This document shows positions 1-6,102 of a stretch of 8,083 bases of DNA, piece after piece. The notes under the pieces are model-generated. The model ran no database searches and was not told the DNA's origin. It was given only the letters and a program-made list of their open reading frames with translations. The DNA is taken from NCBI GenBank assembly GCA_041601535.1, contig JBFIHZ010000179.1:1-8083 (forward strand). Reading direction: 5' to 3'. Position numbers and translations under genes: made by a program. Source of the stretch: JBFIHZ01 sp041601535. GTDB taxonomy: Bacteria; Pseudomonadota; Gammaproteobacteria; Xanthomonadales; SZUA-36. How positions within the stretch are numbered: position 1 is the stretch's first letter; the number at the start of each line of letters is the position of its first letter.

Positions 1-1
1 G

Positions 2-511
2 CTGTCCTGCCTGCGCGACAAGGCCGGCAACCTGCCGCTGGTGGCCGAAAATCTCGGTATCATCACGCCGGCCGTGGAACAGCTGCGCCGAGATTTTCAC
101 CTGCCTGGCATGCATGTGCTGCAGTTTGCCTTTGACGGTGAGGCGGCCAATCCGCATCTGCCGCACAACCACGAACGGCAGGGCGTGGCCTACAGCGGCA
201 CGCACGACAATAACACCACCCTGGGTTGGGCCGGCGGCCTGGACGACGGCGTGAAACGGCAGGTGGCGCAAAGCCTGGGCGCGGCCGAGCACGAGCTGGT
301 GCCGGCGCTGTTGGGCGCCGTACTGGCGTCACGCTGCCAACTGGCGGTGCTGCCCTTACAGGACCTGCTGGGCCTGGACGGAAGCGCGCGCATGAATATC
401 CCCGGTCAGGCGGAAGGCCAGTGGCGCTGGCAGTACGCTGCGCAGCAGCTCAGTGCGCAACTGGCCGGTCGCTGGCGCGAACAACTGGCCGCTGCCTTAC
501 GGCTGGTCTGA
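2..511 (+). CDS. malQ: 4-alpha-glucanotransferase (amylomaltase), C-terminal part
   Basis: This is the last 169 residues of a GH77 amylomaltase; the reading frame is open to the left edge, so the 5' end lies outside the window. The family transfers alpha-1,4-glucan segments between maltodextrins in the cytoplasm. Visible family motifs are AENLGIITP (visible residues 15-23), whose Glu16 matches the general acid/base glutamate of MalQ, and YSGTHDNNTT (64-73), whose Asp69 matches the transition-state-stabilising aspartate. LPGMHVLQFAF (34-44) and the terminal RMNIPG...QWRW segment are also typical. The nucleophile region is not in the window. The TGA stop lies 13 bp from the stop of the convergent ATP-grasp gene, with no terminator hairpin between them. 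Family assignment is secure; the symbol rests on the C-terminal third only. Confidence 0.95.
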   Translation: MSCLRDKAGNLPLVAENLGIITPAVEQLRRDFHLPGMHVLQFAFDGEAANPHLPHNHERQGVAYSGTHDNNTTLGWAGGLDDGVKRQVAQSLGAAEHELVPALLGAVLASRCQLAVLPLQDLLGLDGSARMNIPGQAEGQWRWQYAAQQLSAQLAGRWREQLAAALRLV

Positions 512-524
512 TGGCCGGCAGGTG

Positions 525-1745
525 TCAGGCGGCGTGTACTTTCACCGTCTCGCCAATGGTGTTCATGATGTGGCGTAATACGTCGTAATCCGGGTGGCGT
601 ACGCGCATCCAGGCATTGGCCATATAACCGCCTTCAACCGATTGCGTTGGTGTACCAGGCGCAGGCAGGTGTGAGGCAACAATACAGTCGCCAAACCGTT
701 TCTGGATCGCCTCCAGCCCGGAGTAACCGCTGATGCGCCCGTCGTGGGAGGGCCGCAGTGCGATCATGCCGGCCGCATAACGGCGCGAAGGCTGCTGCAG
801 CGGACGGCCGTGGACCAGCGCATGCGCCCATTCCAGGTACAGGTCAAACTCATTGGCTGCATTGTAGACATCCCACTGGCCGACACCCGGCGGACGGCAG
901 CCGATTTCGGAGAATTTCAGGCCCTTGGGGCCAGCAAACCACTCCATGTGGGTGGCCGAGGTGCCAATGTCCAGCACGCGGATCACGTCGCGCGCCATTT
1001 GCCGCACTTCGGCATAGCCTGGTGCGTTGATGCGGTTGGTGGTGATCATCTGCGGTGAAATCCAGCGTTCGCGCATGGCTACCAGCACATTGGGGTAGTA
1101 ATGCGTGATGAATTCATGCGTCACTTCGCCATTGATGGTGAGCGTGTCCAGATAGCCTTCATGGCCTTCGATGAATTCTTCGATAGCCATTTCAGCGCCA
1201 TCGGCCAGGCCGCACTCGATGATGATATGTTCCAGTTCCTCGCTGTTACGCACTTTCCAGGTTCCGGAAGCGCCAGCGCCGGCAGGCGGCTTGATAATCA
1301 GCGGAAAGCCAACGGAACGAGCAAACTCACGGGCATCAGCCGCGCTTTCGGCCCGCGTGGACATCGCGCAGGGTATGCCGGCCTTGCGTAATTCTTCTTT
1401 CATGGCCGGCTTGTCACGGCACAACCAGGCAGTGCGCATCGAGGTACCGGGAATACCGCTGGCTTCGCGCACGCGTGCGGCCGCCATGATGTGCGCTTCC
1501 ACCGTGGCTTCCAACCGGTCCACCCAGACCTTGCCCTGAATGTCGCGTACCGCTGCCAGCAAGGCCGGTTCGTTGACCACGGAAGGCACCTGCACATAAT
1601 GTTGCAGCCAGCCTTTGATCTCGTCCGGCAGGTAGTTGCGCGGGCGTTCGCCGATGCCAATCACATTGGCGCCTGCCTGGTGCAGGCCACGCACAAATTC
1701 CCGCTGGTTATACGGAAACGAGGGTTCGATGAAAATGATATTCAT
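525..1745 (-). CDS. ATP-grasp ligase, paralog A
   Basis: This is a 406-residue cytoplasmic ATP-grasp protein. Visible parts are an N-terminal Rossmann-like pre-ATP-grasp domain (about 1-105, MNIIFIEPSFP start), the RDK lysine near 112, the second nucleotide-binding segment FPLIIKPPAGAGASGT (147-162, Lys152), the adenine-contacting EEFIEG (189-194), and the metal-binding end THMEWF...KFSEIGCRPPG (265-287, Glu280 and Arg284). The family generally activates a carboxylate as acyl phosphate and joins it to an amine or thiol; the substrates here are unknown. The ATG at 1743-1745 has a weak GGA Shine-Dalgarno about 9 nt upstream. The gene lies 52 bp downstream of glgA on the same strand, probably in the same transcript, and it meets malQ tail to tail. 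A gene of the same length and architecture sits at 3455-4675. I do not recognise a named family member. Confidence 0.9.
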   Translation of the reverse strand: MNIIFIEPSFPYNQREFVRGLHQAGANVIGIGERPRNYLPDEIKGWLQHYVQVPSVVNEPALLAAVRDIQGKVWVDRLEATVEAHIMAAARVREASGIPGTSMRTAWLCRDKPAMKEELRKAGIPCAMSTRAESAADAREFARSVGFPLIIKPPAGAGASGTWKVRNSEELEHIIIECGLADGAEMAIEEFIEGHEGYLDTLTINGEVTHEFITHYYPNVLVAMRERWISPQMITTNRINAPGYAEVRQMARDVIRVLDIGTSATHMEWFAGPKGLKFSEIGCRPPGVGQWDVYNAANEFDLYLEWAHALVHGRPLQQPSRRYAAGMIALRPSHDGRISGYSGLEAIQKRFGDCIVASHLPAPGTPTQSVEGGYMANAWMRVRHPDYDVLRHIMNTIGETVKVHAA

Positions 1746-1797
1746 AGCATGGTTTCCGGTATTGATCCGGCCAGAAGCCGGGCGGGCTGCAAGCGGG

Positions 1798-3264
1798 TCA
1801 TGACTGTTTCAGCCGGCGGAACAGGTCTACATAATGCTGCCCCTGGTGGTCCCAGGAATAGTCCATCTGCATGCCGTTGCGCACCAGTTTGCGCCAGTTC
1901 TTTTTGTCCTGGTACAAATCAAGCGCGGTATTCAAGGCCCAGCCCATGGCCTGCTCGTTGAAATCATTGAAGACGATGCCGGTGCCTTGCCCGCTGCCCG
2001 GTTCAAACAGCTGCACCGAGTCGGCCAGGCCACCGGTGTTGCGCACGATGGGCACACTGCCATAGCGCAGGCTGTACATCTGGTTCAGCCCGCAGGGTTC
2101 AAACCGTGATGGCATCAAAAACATGTCGCTGCCGGCTTCTATCCAGTGCGCCAGCCGGTTGTTGAAGCCGCGGTAAAAACACACGCGGTCGCGGTGCTGC
2201 TGTTGCAGCCAGCTGAAAAACTGTTCGTAACGGGGTTCACCACTGCCCAGCACGGCCAGCGCGAAACGCCGCTGACGCAACAACTGCGGCACCACTTTTT
2301 GCACCAGCTCAATGCCCTTTTGATAGGTCAGGCGCGTGACCATGCCAATCAGTGGCATATCATCGCTGCTGTCCAGCTCAAGCTCCTGCATCAGTGCCAG
2401 TTTGTTCTTTTTCTTGCCGGCGGTGCGTTTCGCATCGTAAGCAAAGGGAATCAGCGGGTCGTCAGCCGGGTTCCATTCCTTGTAGTCCACGCCATTGAGT
2501 ATGCCCACCAGTGAATCACGCCGCTGCTGTAACAGGCCCTCCAGCCCCATGCCGTAATCCGGCCCGAGGATTTCACGTGCATAGTTCGGGCTGACCGTGG
2601 TCAGCAGGTCGGCATACAGCACACCGGTTTTCAGAAAATTAATGCGCCCCAGGCCCAGGTCTTCCTGGTGCAGCCGGTCGCTGCTGTTCTGCATGTCCAT
2701 ATCGGCGAGGATCTGAGCATTGAATATGCCCTGGTAGCCGATATTGTGAATGGTGAGTACGCAACGGGAATGTTCAAACAGGCGATCCCAGGCGTAATGG
2801 CTTTTCAGGTACAGCGGCAGCAGTGCGGTGTGCCAGTCGTGGCAGTGAAAAATGTCCGGTGCAAAGCCCATGTGCTGGCACATTTCAATGGCCACGCGGC
2901 TCAGCAGGATAAAGCGCAGGTGTTCATCCATGCCCGCCGTATAAATGCCCGGACGGTCGTACAGCTCGGGGCAGCGCAGCAGGTAGATCTTCAGCGTGCT
3001 GCCGGGCAGGGTGGTGGTATCAATGGAATAACGCAGCTGGTGCGGCCCCAGCCGGATCTCGCGGTCCTGCAGAAAGTGCACCGGGCTCAGGTCCAGTCCG
3101 CCGGTGTCTATGGACGAGTACAAGGGCAGCAGCGCGCGCACATCATGACCCTGGCGATGCAGGTAATCGGACAAGGCCGCACTGACATCCGCCAGTCCGC
3201 CGGTTTTGGCCAATGGTGCGATTTCGGAACTGACCAGGCAAATTTTCAGGGCATTATCAGCCAT
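1798..3264 (-). CDS. glgA: Glycogen synthase (ADP-glucose type)
   Basis: This is a full-length 488-residue GT5 bacterial glycogen synthase, close to the usual 475-500. It transfers glucose from ADP-glucose to the growing alpha-1,4-glucan. The N-terminal GT-B domain carries the ADP-glucose-binding KTGGLADV motif (20-27), HCHDWHTALLPLYL (140-153) and LTIHNIGYQGIF (170-181). The C-terminal domain carries VTRLTYQKGIELV (309-321), with the Arg and Lys that contact nucleotide-sugar phosphates, and SRFEPCGLNQMYSLRYG (386-402), whose Glu389 matches the conserved catalytic-site glutamate. All key motifs look intact. The ATG at 3262-3264 follows a weak purine-rich stretch (AGAGAA). Downstream on the same strand is ATP-grasp paralog A. 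Upstream, in divergent orientation, is paralog B. No glgB or glgC is in view. Confidence 0.97.
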   Translation of the reverse strand: MADNALKICLVSSEIAPLAKTGGLADVSAALSDYLHRQGHDVRALLPLYSSIDTGGLDLSPVHFLQDREIRLGPHQLRYSIDTTTLPGSTLKIYLLRCPELYDRPGIYTAGMDEHLRFILLSRVAIEMCQHMGFAPDIFHCHDWHTALLPLYLKSHYAWDRLFEHSRCVLTIHNIGYQGIFNAQILADMDMQNSSDRLHQEDLGLGRINFLKTGVLYADLLTTVSPNYAREILGPDYGMGLEGLLQQRRDSLVGILNGVDYKEWNPADDPLIPFAYDAKRTAGKKKNKLALMQELELDSSDDMPLIGMVTRLTYQKGIELVQKVVPQLLRQRRFALAVLGSGEPRYEQFFSWLQQQHRDRVCFYRGFNNRLAHWIEAGSDMFLMPSRFEPCGLNQMYSLRYGSVPIVRNTGGLADSVQLFEPGSGQGTGIVFNDFNEQAMGWALNTALDLYQDKKNWRKLVRNGMQMDYSWDHQGQHYVDLFRRLKQS

Positions 3265-3454
3265 GCTGCCATTCTCTGTGTTGTGTGCGTGTCATGCGGT
3301 AGCGGCGGCATGCGGGCGTTTGCGCCCGGCCATCAACACCGCCAGGCGGGCATCAGGCAACAGTGAATAACAGCCAGCCGACCCGCCTCGTTACAACTTT
3401 GGTGGCCTGCTGCGGTATTCTACCGCTTTCCCACGCGAGGGGTGGCACGGCTCC
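3265..3454. promoter_or_regulatory. Divergent intergenic region between glgA and ATP-grasp B
   Basis: Both flanking genes start from this 190-bp gap, so promoters for each must lie here or in the neighbouring coding sequence. No convincing sigma-70 pair is visible. The best plus-strand guess is TTACAA (3391-3396) with TATTCT (3416-3421), but the 19-bp spacing is long and the -35 is poor. A GC hairpin CGGGCG-TTTG-CGCCCG occupies 3313-3328 without a T-tract; it would fall in the 5' leader of glgA. A GAGGGG stretch at 3437-3442 is the likely ribosome-binding site of the plus-strand gene. The role is inferred from gene layout, not from a recognised operator. Confidence 0.5.
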
Positions 3455-4675
3455 ATGATGAACGTATTGTTGCTTTCACCCGGTTACCCGGCCGACATGC
3501 CTGAGTTTACCCGCGGCCTCGCTGCCACCGGCGCGCGCGTCTACGGCGTGGGCGATACCCCGGTCGATGGCCTGCCGACGCTGGTGCGTCAATGTTTGCA
3601 TGAGTATATCCCGGTGCGTTCCCTGTGGGATTCCGATGCCGTGATCGGCGCTTTGCGCGAACGCCTGAAAGGCCGCAACCTGGACCGCATCGAATGCCTG
3701 TGGGAACCCGGCATCCTGCTGGCGGCGCAATTGCGTGAAGTGTTTGGTGTGGAAGGCCTGAGCATTGAACAGGCGCAGCGTTTCCGTGACAAGGAGTTGA
3801 TGAAACAGGCGCTCGACCGGGCCGGTATCCGCACCCCGCACCATATCGCGGCCACCTCGGTGGCAGCCGTTTGGGAAGCGGCTGAAGCCATTGGCTTTCC
3901 GCTCATTCTCAAGCCGATTGATGGTGCCGGTTCGGCCGATACTTATCGCATTAACGACATCAACGAATTGCGCTCCGTGCTGCCGCGGCTGGCGCATATT
4001 GCCACCGTCAGCGTGGAAGAGTTTGTTGACGGTGAGGAGTTTACTTTCGACACGATCACGGTGAACGGTCGTATCGCCTATTACAACATCGCCTGGTACC
4101 GTCCGCGCCCGCTGGTGGCGCGCAGCAACGAATGGATCAGCCCCCAGGTAATCGCACTGCGTAACCTGGACCAGCCGGACCTCAGGGATGGTGTGAAGAT
4201 GGGTTTCGACGTGATCGAGGCGTTGCAGTTCAATACCGGTTTCACCCACATGGAATGGTATCGCAAGGCCGATGGGGAGGTGGTGTTTGGTGAGATCGGC
4301 GCGCGGCCGCCGGGCGCACACCAGGTGGACCAGATGAAATACGTGTGTGATTTTGACGTGTTCCGCGAATGGGCCAACGCGGTGGTGCATGGCGAGGTCA
4401 GTGCCGGAATCCGCCCGCAATACAACGTGGCGACGATTTACAAACGCGCGCGCGGCGTGGGGCGTATCCAGGCGATTGAAGGCATCGAGCGCCTGCAGCA
4501 GGATTTCGGCCAGCACGTGGTGTGGAATACGCTGCTGCCGGTGGGTTCGCGGCGCCGGGACTGGCGCAAGACGCTGGTGTCCGACGGCTTCGTCATGCTA
4601 CGCCACCCGGATCTGGCGATGACCATGGCGATGGCGGACCGGGTGGGGTCCGAATTGCACTTGTTTGCGGAATAG
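3455..4675 (+). CDS. ATP-grasp ligase, paralog B
   Basis: This is a 406-residue ATP-grasp protein with the same layout as the gene at 525-1745. It has an N-terminal pre-grasp domain, FRDKELMKQAL (110-120, RDK lysine), FPLILKPIDGAGSADT (148-163), VEEFVDGEEF (187-196), ISPQVI (228-233), and a metal-binding end THMEWYRKADG...VFGEIGARPPG (264-287, Glu280, Arg284). By eye the two proteins align almost without gaps and share about a third of their residues, including VHG and RHPD segments towards the C-terminus. Two in-frame ATGs are adjacent (3455 and 3458). The second would align with the paralog's first Met, and GAGGGG at 3437-3442 sits 12-15 nt upstream. It is transcribed away from glgA, towards the repeat region. 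Acyl and amine substrates are not predictable. A named function would be a guess. Confidence 0.9.
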   Translation: MMNVLLLSPGYPADMPEFTRGLAATGARVYGVGDTPVDGLPTLVRQCLHEYIPVRSLWDSDAVIGALRERLKGRNLDRIECLWEPGILLAAQLREVFGVEGLSIEQAQRFRDKELMKQALDRAGIRTPHHIAATSVAAVWEAAEAIGFPLILKPIDGAGSADTYRINDINELRSVLPRLAHIATVSVEEFVDGEEFTFDTITVNGRIAYYNIAWYRPRPLVARSNEWISPQVIALRNLDQPDLRDGVKMGFDVIEALQFNTGFTHMEWYRKADGEVVFGEIGARPPGAHQVDQMKYVCDFDVFREWANAVVHGEVSAGIRPQYNVATIYKRARGVGRIQAIEGIERLQQDFGQHVVWNTLLPVGSRRRDWRKTLVSDGFVMLRHPDLAMTMAMADRVGSELHLFAE

Positions 4676-4736
4676 AAATTTCCGGAAGCCGGGGCGCTGC
4701 CGGTCTGTGGTGGTTGATTGCGCCCCTGCTGCACCG

Positions 4737-4753
4737 GCCGCGCTGCGCGCGGC
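4737..4753 (-). other. Hairpin D of repeat unit 1
   Basis: GCCGCGC and GCGCGGC form a perfect 7-bp stem around a 3-nt loop. The matching region in unit 2 (about 5188-5203) keeps only a 5-bp CGCGC/GCGCG stem. There is no T-tract next to it on either strand, so it is not a classic Rho-independent terminator. Confidence 0.6.
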
Positions 4754-4791
4754 TTCCCGCGCAACCCGGTCAGGGCATGCGGTCGGCCTTA

Positions 4792-4808
4792 CAGGGCATC
4801 CTGCCCTG
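4792..4808 (-). other. Hairpin B of repeat unit 1, AGGAT loop
   Basis: On the minus strand this is CAGGGC-AGGAT-GCCCTG, a perfect 6-bp stem that presents GGA in the loop. It contains CAGGATG, the repeat known from CsrB-type RNAs. In unit 2 the second base pair is changed from A-T to G-C while the loop is identical, a compensatory substitution. Confidence 0.75.
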
Positions 4809-4815
4809 AGCGGCC

Positions 4816-4840
4816 TCGAATGGACTTCCTGTCCATTCGA
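4816..4840 (-). other. Hairpin A of repeat unit 1, AGGAA loop
   Basis: On the minus strand TCGAATGGAC and GTCCATTCGA pair perfectly over 10 bp around an AGGAA loop. Unit 2 has the same loop, with the third base pair changed from G-C to A-T on both sides of the stem. Such paired change suggests selection on folding. Confidence 0.8.
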
Positions 4841-4908
4841 CCGCGCCCAGCCCGGGCCGCTCGGCGGCTGGCTTAATGGGGCGAAATCAACCACCACAGA
4901 CCGGCAGC

Positions 4909-5032
4909 TTGTGCGTTTGGGGTGATGGCCTCTATTGGCGGATGCGGTTTTGTTCGGGTTGTCGTGTAACGGGCAGTGACGATGAGACTTGGGCATTTTG
5001 GCCTGTGATGCCCGGACCACCATTCCGTCTGC
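4909..5032. other. Spacer between the two repeat units
   Basis: These 124 bp of non-coding sequence contain no gene I can support. One imperfect stem-loop, GGGCAT (4991-4996) with ATGCCC (5008-5013) around an 11-nt loop, is visible. No similarity to the flanking units was seen. Chance open frames cross it, but they run into the palindromic arms and look like GC-driven shadows. Confidence 0.6.
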
Positions 5033-5101
5033 AGCCCGTGGCGGCGGGGCGTGTTGTACGCCCCATTAAGCCAACCGCCGAATGGCCTGTTCCTGCAGGG
5101 G

Positions 5102-5126
5102 TCAAATGGACAGGAAGTCCATTTGA
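5102..5126 (+). other. Hairpin A of repeat unit 2, AGGAA loop
   Basis: TCAAATGGAC and GTCCATTTGA form a perfect 10-bp stem around AGGAA. The loop region reads CAGGAAG, fitting the CAGGA(U/A/C)G pattern of CsrA-binding repeats. It is the counterpart of 4816-4840, with one compensatory base-pair change. Confidence 0.8.
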
Positions 5127-5133
5127 GGCCTCC

Positions 5134-5150
5134 CGGGGCAGGATGCCCCG
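5134..5150 (+). other. Hairpin B of repeat unit 2, AGGAT loop
   Basis: CGGGGC-AGGAT-GCCCCG is a perfect 6-bp stem with GGA in the loop and CAGGATG across the loop. It is the counterpart of 4792-4808, with one compensatory base-pair change. Confidence 0.75.
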
Positions 5151-5159
5151 TGAGGCCGA

Positions 5160-5171
5160 CCCCGGAAGGGG
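5160..5171 (+). other. Hairpin C of repeat unit 2, GGAA tetraloop
   Basis: CCCC and GGGG pair around GGAA, which fits the stable GNRA tetraloop class and also exposes GGA. The equivalent part of unit 1 has diverged and does not keep this small hairpin, so it is less certain as a conserved part of the element. Confidence 0.5.
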
Positions 5172-5245
5172 CAGGTTATGAGGGCAGGCGCGCGCAGCGC
5201 GGCCGGTGCAGCAGGGGCGCACAACACGCGCCGTTGCCACGGGCT

Positions 5246-5376
5246 CCGCTTCAGCAAGGGCAACCCGGTAAGTGGCGAATCATCAGCGCACGTAAGTGCA
5301 GCGGACTTTGTGCTACACGAGTGCCAAAAAGGTGCCGTTGGCGCGGGCTCTGTTCAAGCGGCGGAAATCAGTTGGT
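5246..5376. other. Non-coding 3' flank of the hydrolase gene
   Basis: These 131 bp between repeat unit 2 and the stop codon of the minus-strand hydrolase hold no supported gene. Small inverted repeats are present, for example GCAC-GTAA-GTGC at 5288-5299 and GCCAA/TTGGC around 5326-5342. None has the strong stem plus T-run of a Rho-independent terminator on the minus strand. Confidence 0.5.
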
Positions 5377-6102
5377 TCAGGCGTGTTCCGCGAGGTACTT
5401 GGGCAGCATATCGCGCCAGGTAACCCAGTTGTGGTGATAGTCAGGCCCCCAGGGGTCGACGCGGTTGGGAATGCCTTTGGCTCCAAGCACGGAGGCCATG
5501 CGCCAGGATTCACCAATGTCCTCGTAGTCGCCTTCACCCGTGGGCAGCAGGATCATGCGCTGTTGCAATTGCTTCAGCAGCGCGCCTTCCAGGCCCGGCA
5601 GGAAATGCAGTGGTGAGCAGAAATAAAAGTCCTGGATAAAACGGCCTTCAAGGTACTTGGACAGGTCGTAGGTGCCACTCATGGCAATGGCCAGGCGGAA
5701 CGCGTCCGGGTGGCGGCAAATGGAAGCCACCGCGTTGAACGCGCCGATGGAGGCACCGGCCGCGATCAGTTCAATATTGGCGGTGTCGCAATCGGTGCGT
5801 ATGGCCGGGACGATTTCCTTGCAAACCAGCGCATCAAACATGTTCTGCAAATGGGAGCAGTATTCCGCCGAATGCTGTTTTGAGATCCATGCCTTGCCGG
5901 CTATTGAGTCGGTGGAATAGACCTTGATGCGGCCGGCTTCGATCAGCGGCATCAGCGCGCCAATCAGGTGGAAACGCTCGATCTCCTCGGCGTCGCCGCC
6001 GGCCGTGGGAAACAGCAGTACCGGGCTGCCAAAGGTTCCCCAGCGCACCAGCCGGACTTCCTGTTCAACGTGGGGTGAGTGCCAGCGAAAGGTCTCTTTC
6101 AT
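5377..6102 (-). CDS. Alpha/beta hydrolase, COG4947-like esterase
   Basis: This is a 241-residue cytoplasmic alpha/beta-hydrolase-fold protein without a signal peptide. Visible are an oxyanion-side strand PVLLFPTAGGDAEE (27-40), the nucleophile elbow GASIG (116-120, Ser118), an acidic segment TGEGDYED (188-195) for the third triad residue, and DYHHNWVTWRDML (221-233) supplying the histidine. This order and the VYSTDSIAGKAW segment resemble the COG4947 esterase group; substrates of that group are poorly known. The frame is open to 6129, but I choose the ATG at 6100-6102: it overlaps the TGA of the upstream ATP-grasp gene as ATGA and has GAGGGTGGGG (6107-6116) just before it. The overlap implies translational coupling, so the two products are probably made in similar amounts and used together. 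Confidence 0.9.
   Translation of the reverse strand: MKETFRWHSPHVEQEVRLVRWGTFGSPVLLFPTAGGDAEEIERFHLIGALMPLIEAGRIKVYSTDSIAGKAWISKQHSAEYCSHLQNMFDALVCKEIVPAIRTDCDTANIELIAAGASIGAFNAVASICRHPDAFRLAIAMSGTYDLSKYLEGRFIQDFYFCSPLHFLPGLEGALLKQLQQRMILLPTGEGDYEDIGESWRMASVLGAKGIPNRVDPWGPDYHHNWVTWRDMLPKYLAEHA

Larger units (their letters stand above)
4696..4908 (-). repeat. 213-bp structured repeat unit 1 (core reads on minus strand)
   Basis: Two arms, 4696-4726 and 4878-4908, are inverted complements over 31 bp with one mismatch (4720/4884). They enclose a 151-bp core. Read on the minus strand, the core begins CCCCATTAAGCC and ends GGTGCAGCAGGGG, as in unit 2, and contains hairpins at 4816-4840, 4792-4808 and 4737-4753. 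The outer parts of the arms have no visible similarity to those of unit 2, although the arms have nearly the same length and the mismatch falls at the same relative place. There is no coding potential beyond GC-driven chance frames. It could be a folded RNA, a structure-dependent mobile element of MITE type, or a DNA hairpin acting at the ends of convergent genes. The structure is directly visible; the function is unknown. Confidence 0.9.
5033..5245 (+). repeat. 213-bp structured repeat unit 2 (core reads on plus strand)
   Basis: Arms 5033-5064 and 5214-5245 are inverted complements over 32 bp. There are 28 Watson-Crick pairs, two more G-T pairs that RNA would tolerate (5043/5235 and 5044/5234), and mismatches at 5048/5230 and 5058/5220. 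The 149-bp core is homologous to the minus-strand core of unit 1, so the two units point towards each other's complement. Both units total exactly 213 bp. Internal hairpins lie at 5102-5126, 5134-5150 and 5160-5171. The inner CGCCCC/GGGGCG end of the arms is shared with unit 1 and the rest of the arms is not. It lies downstream of ATP-grasp B, so read-through from that gene would carry this unit in sense orientation. Confidence 0.9.

Noticed and set aside
2668..3366. 232-codon open frame antisense to glgA
   Set aside because: It covers conserved glgA coding sequence and shows no recognisable motif; a GC-rich codon pattern explains the open frame.
3443..3460. Sigma-54 promoter (TGGCACG)
   Set aside because: The -24-like half is present, but no TTGC element follows at the required spacing and it would overlap the start codon.
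3476..4516. 346-codon open frame antisense to ATP-grasp B
   Set aside because: Its composition is that of a shadow frame: no domain motif is visible, and the opposite strand encodes a motif-complete ATP-grasp protein over the same span.
4598..5240. Several open frames of about 85-141 codons across the repeat units
   Set aside because: They run through palindromic arms and hairpins, have no conserved protein features, and the two repeat copies do not preserve a shared reading frame.
4696..5245. Integron attC sites
   Set aside because: attC sites also keep structure over sequence, but here there are no R'/R'' core sites of the attC pattern, no integrase and no cassette layout, and the internal hairpins are unlike attC.
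4696..5245. CRISPR array
   Set aside because: There are only two units, inverted to each other, far longer than CRISPR repeats, and no cas gene is present.
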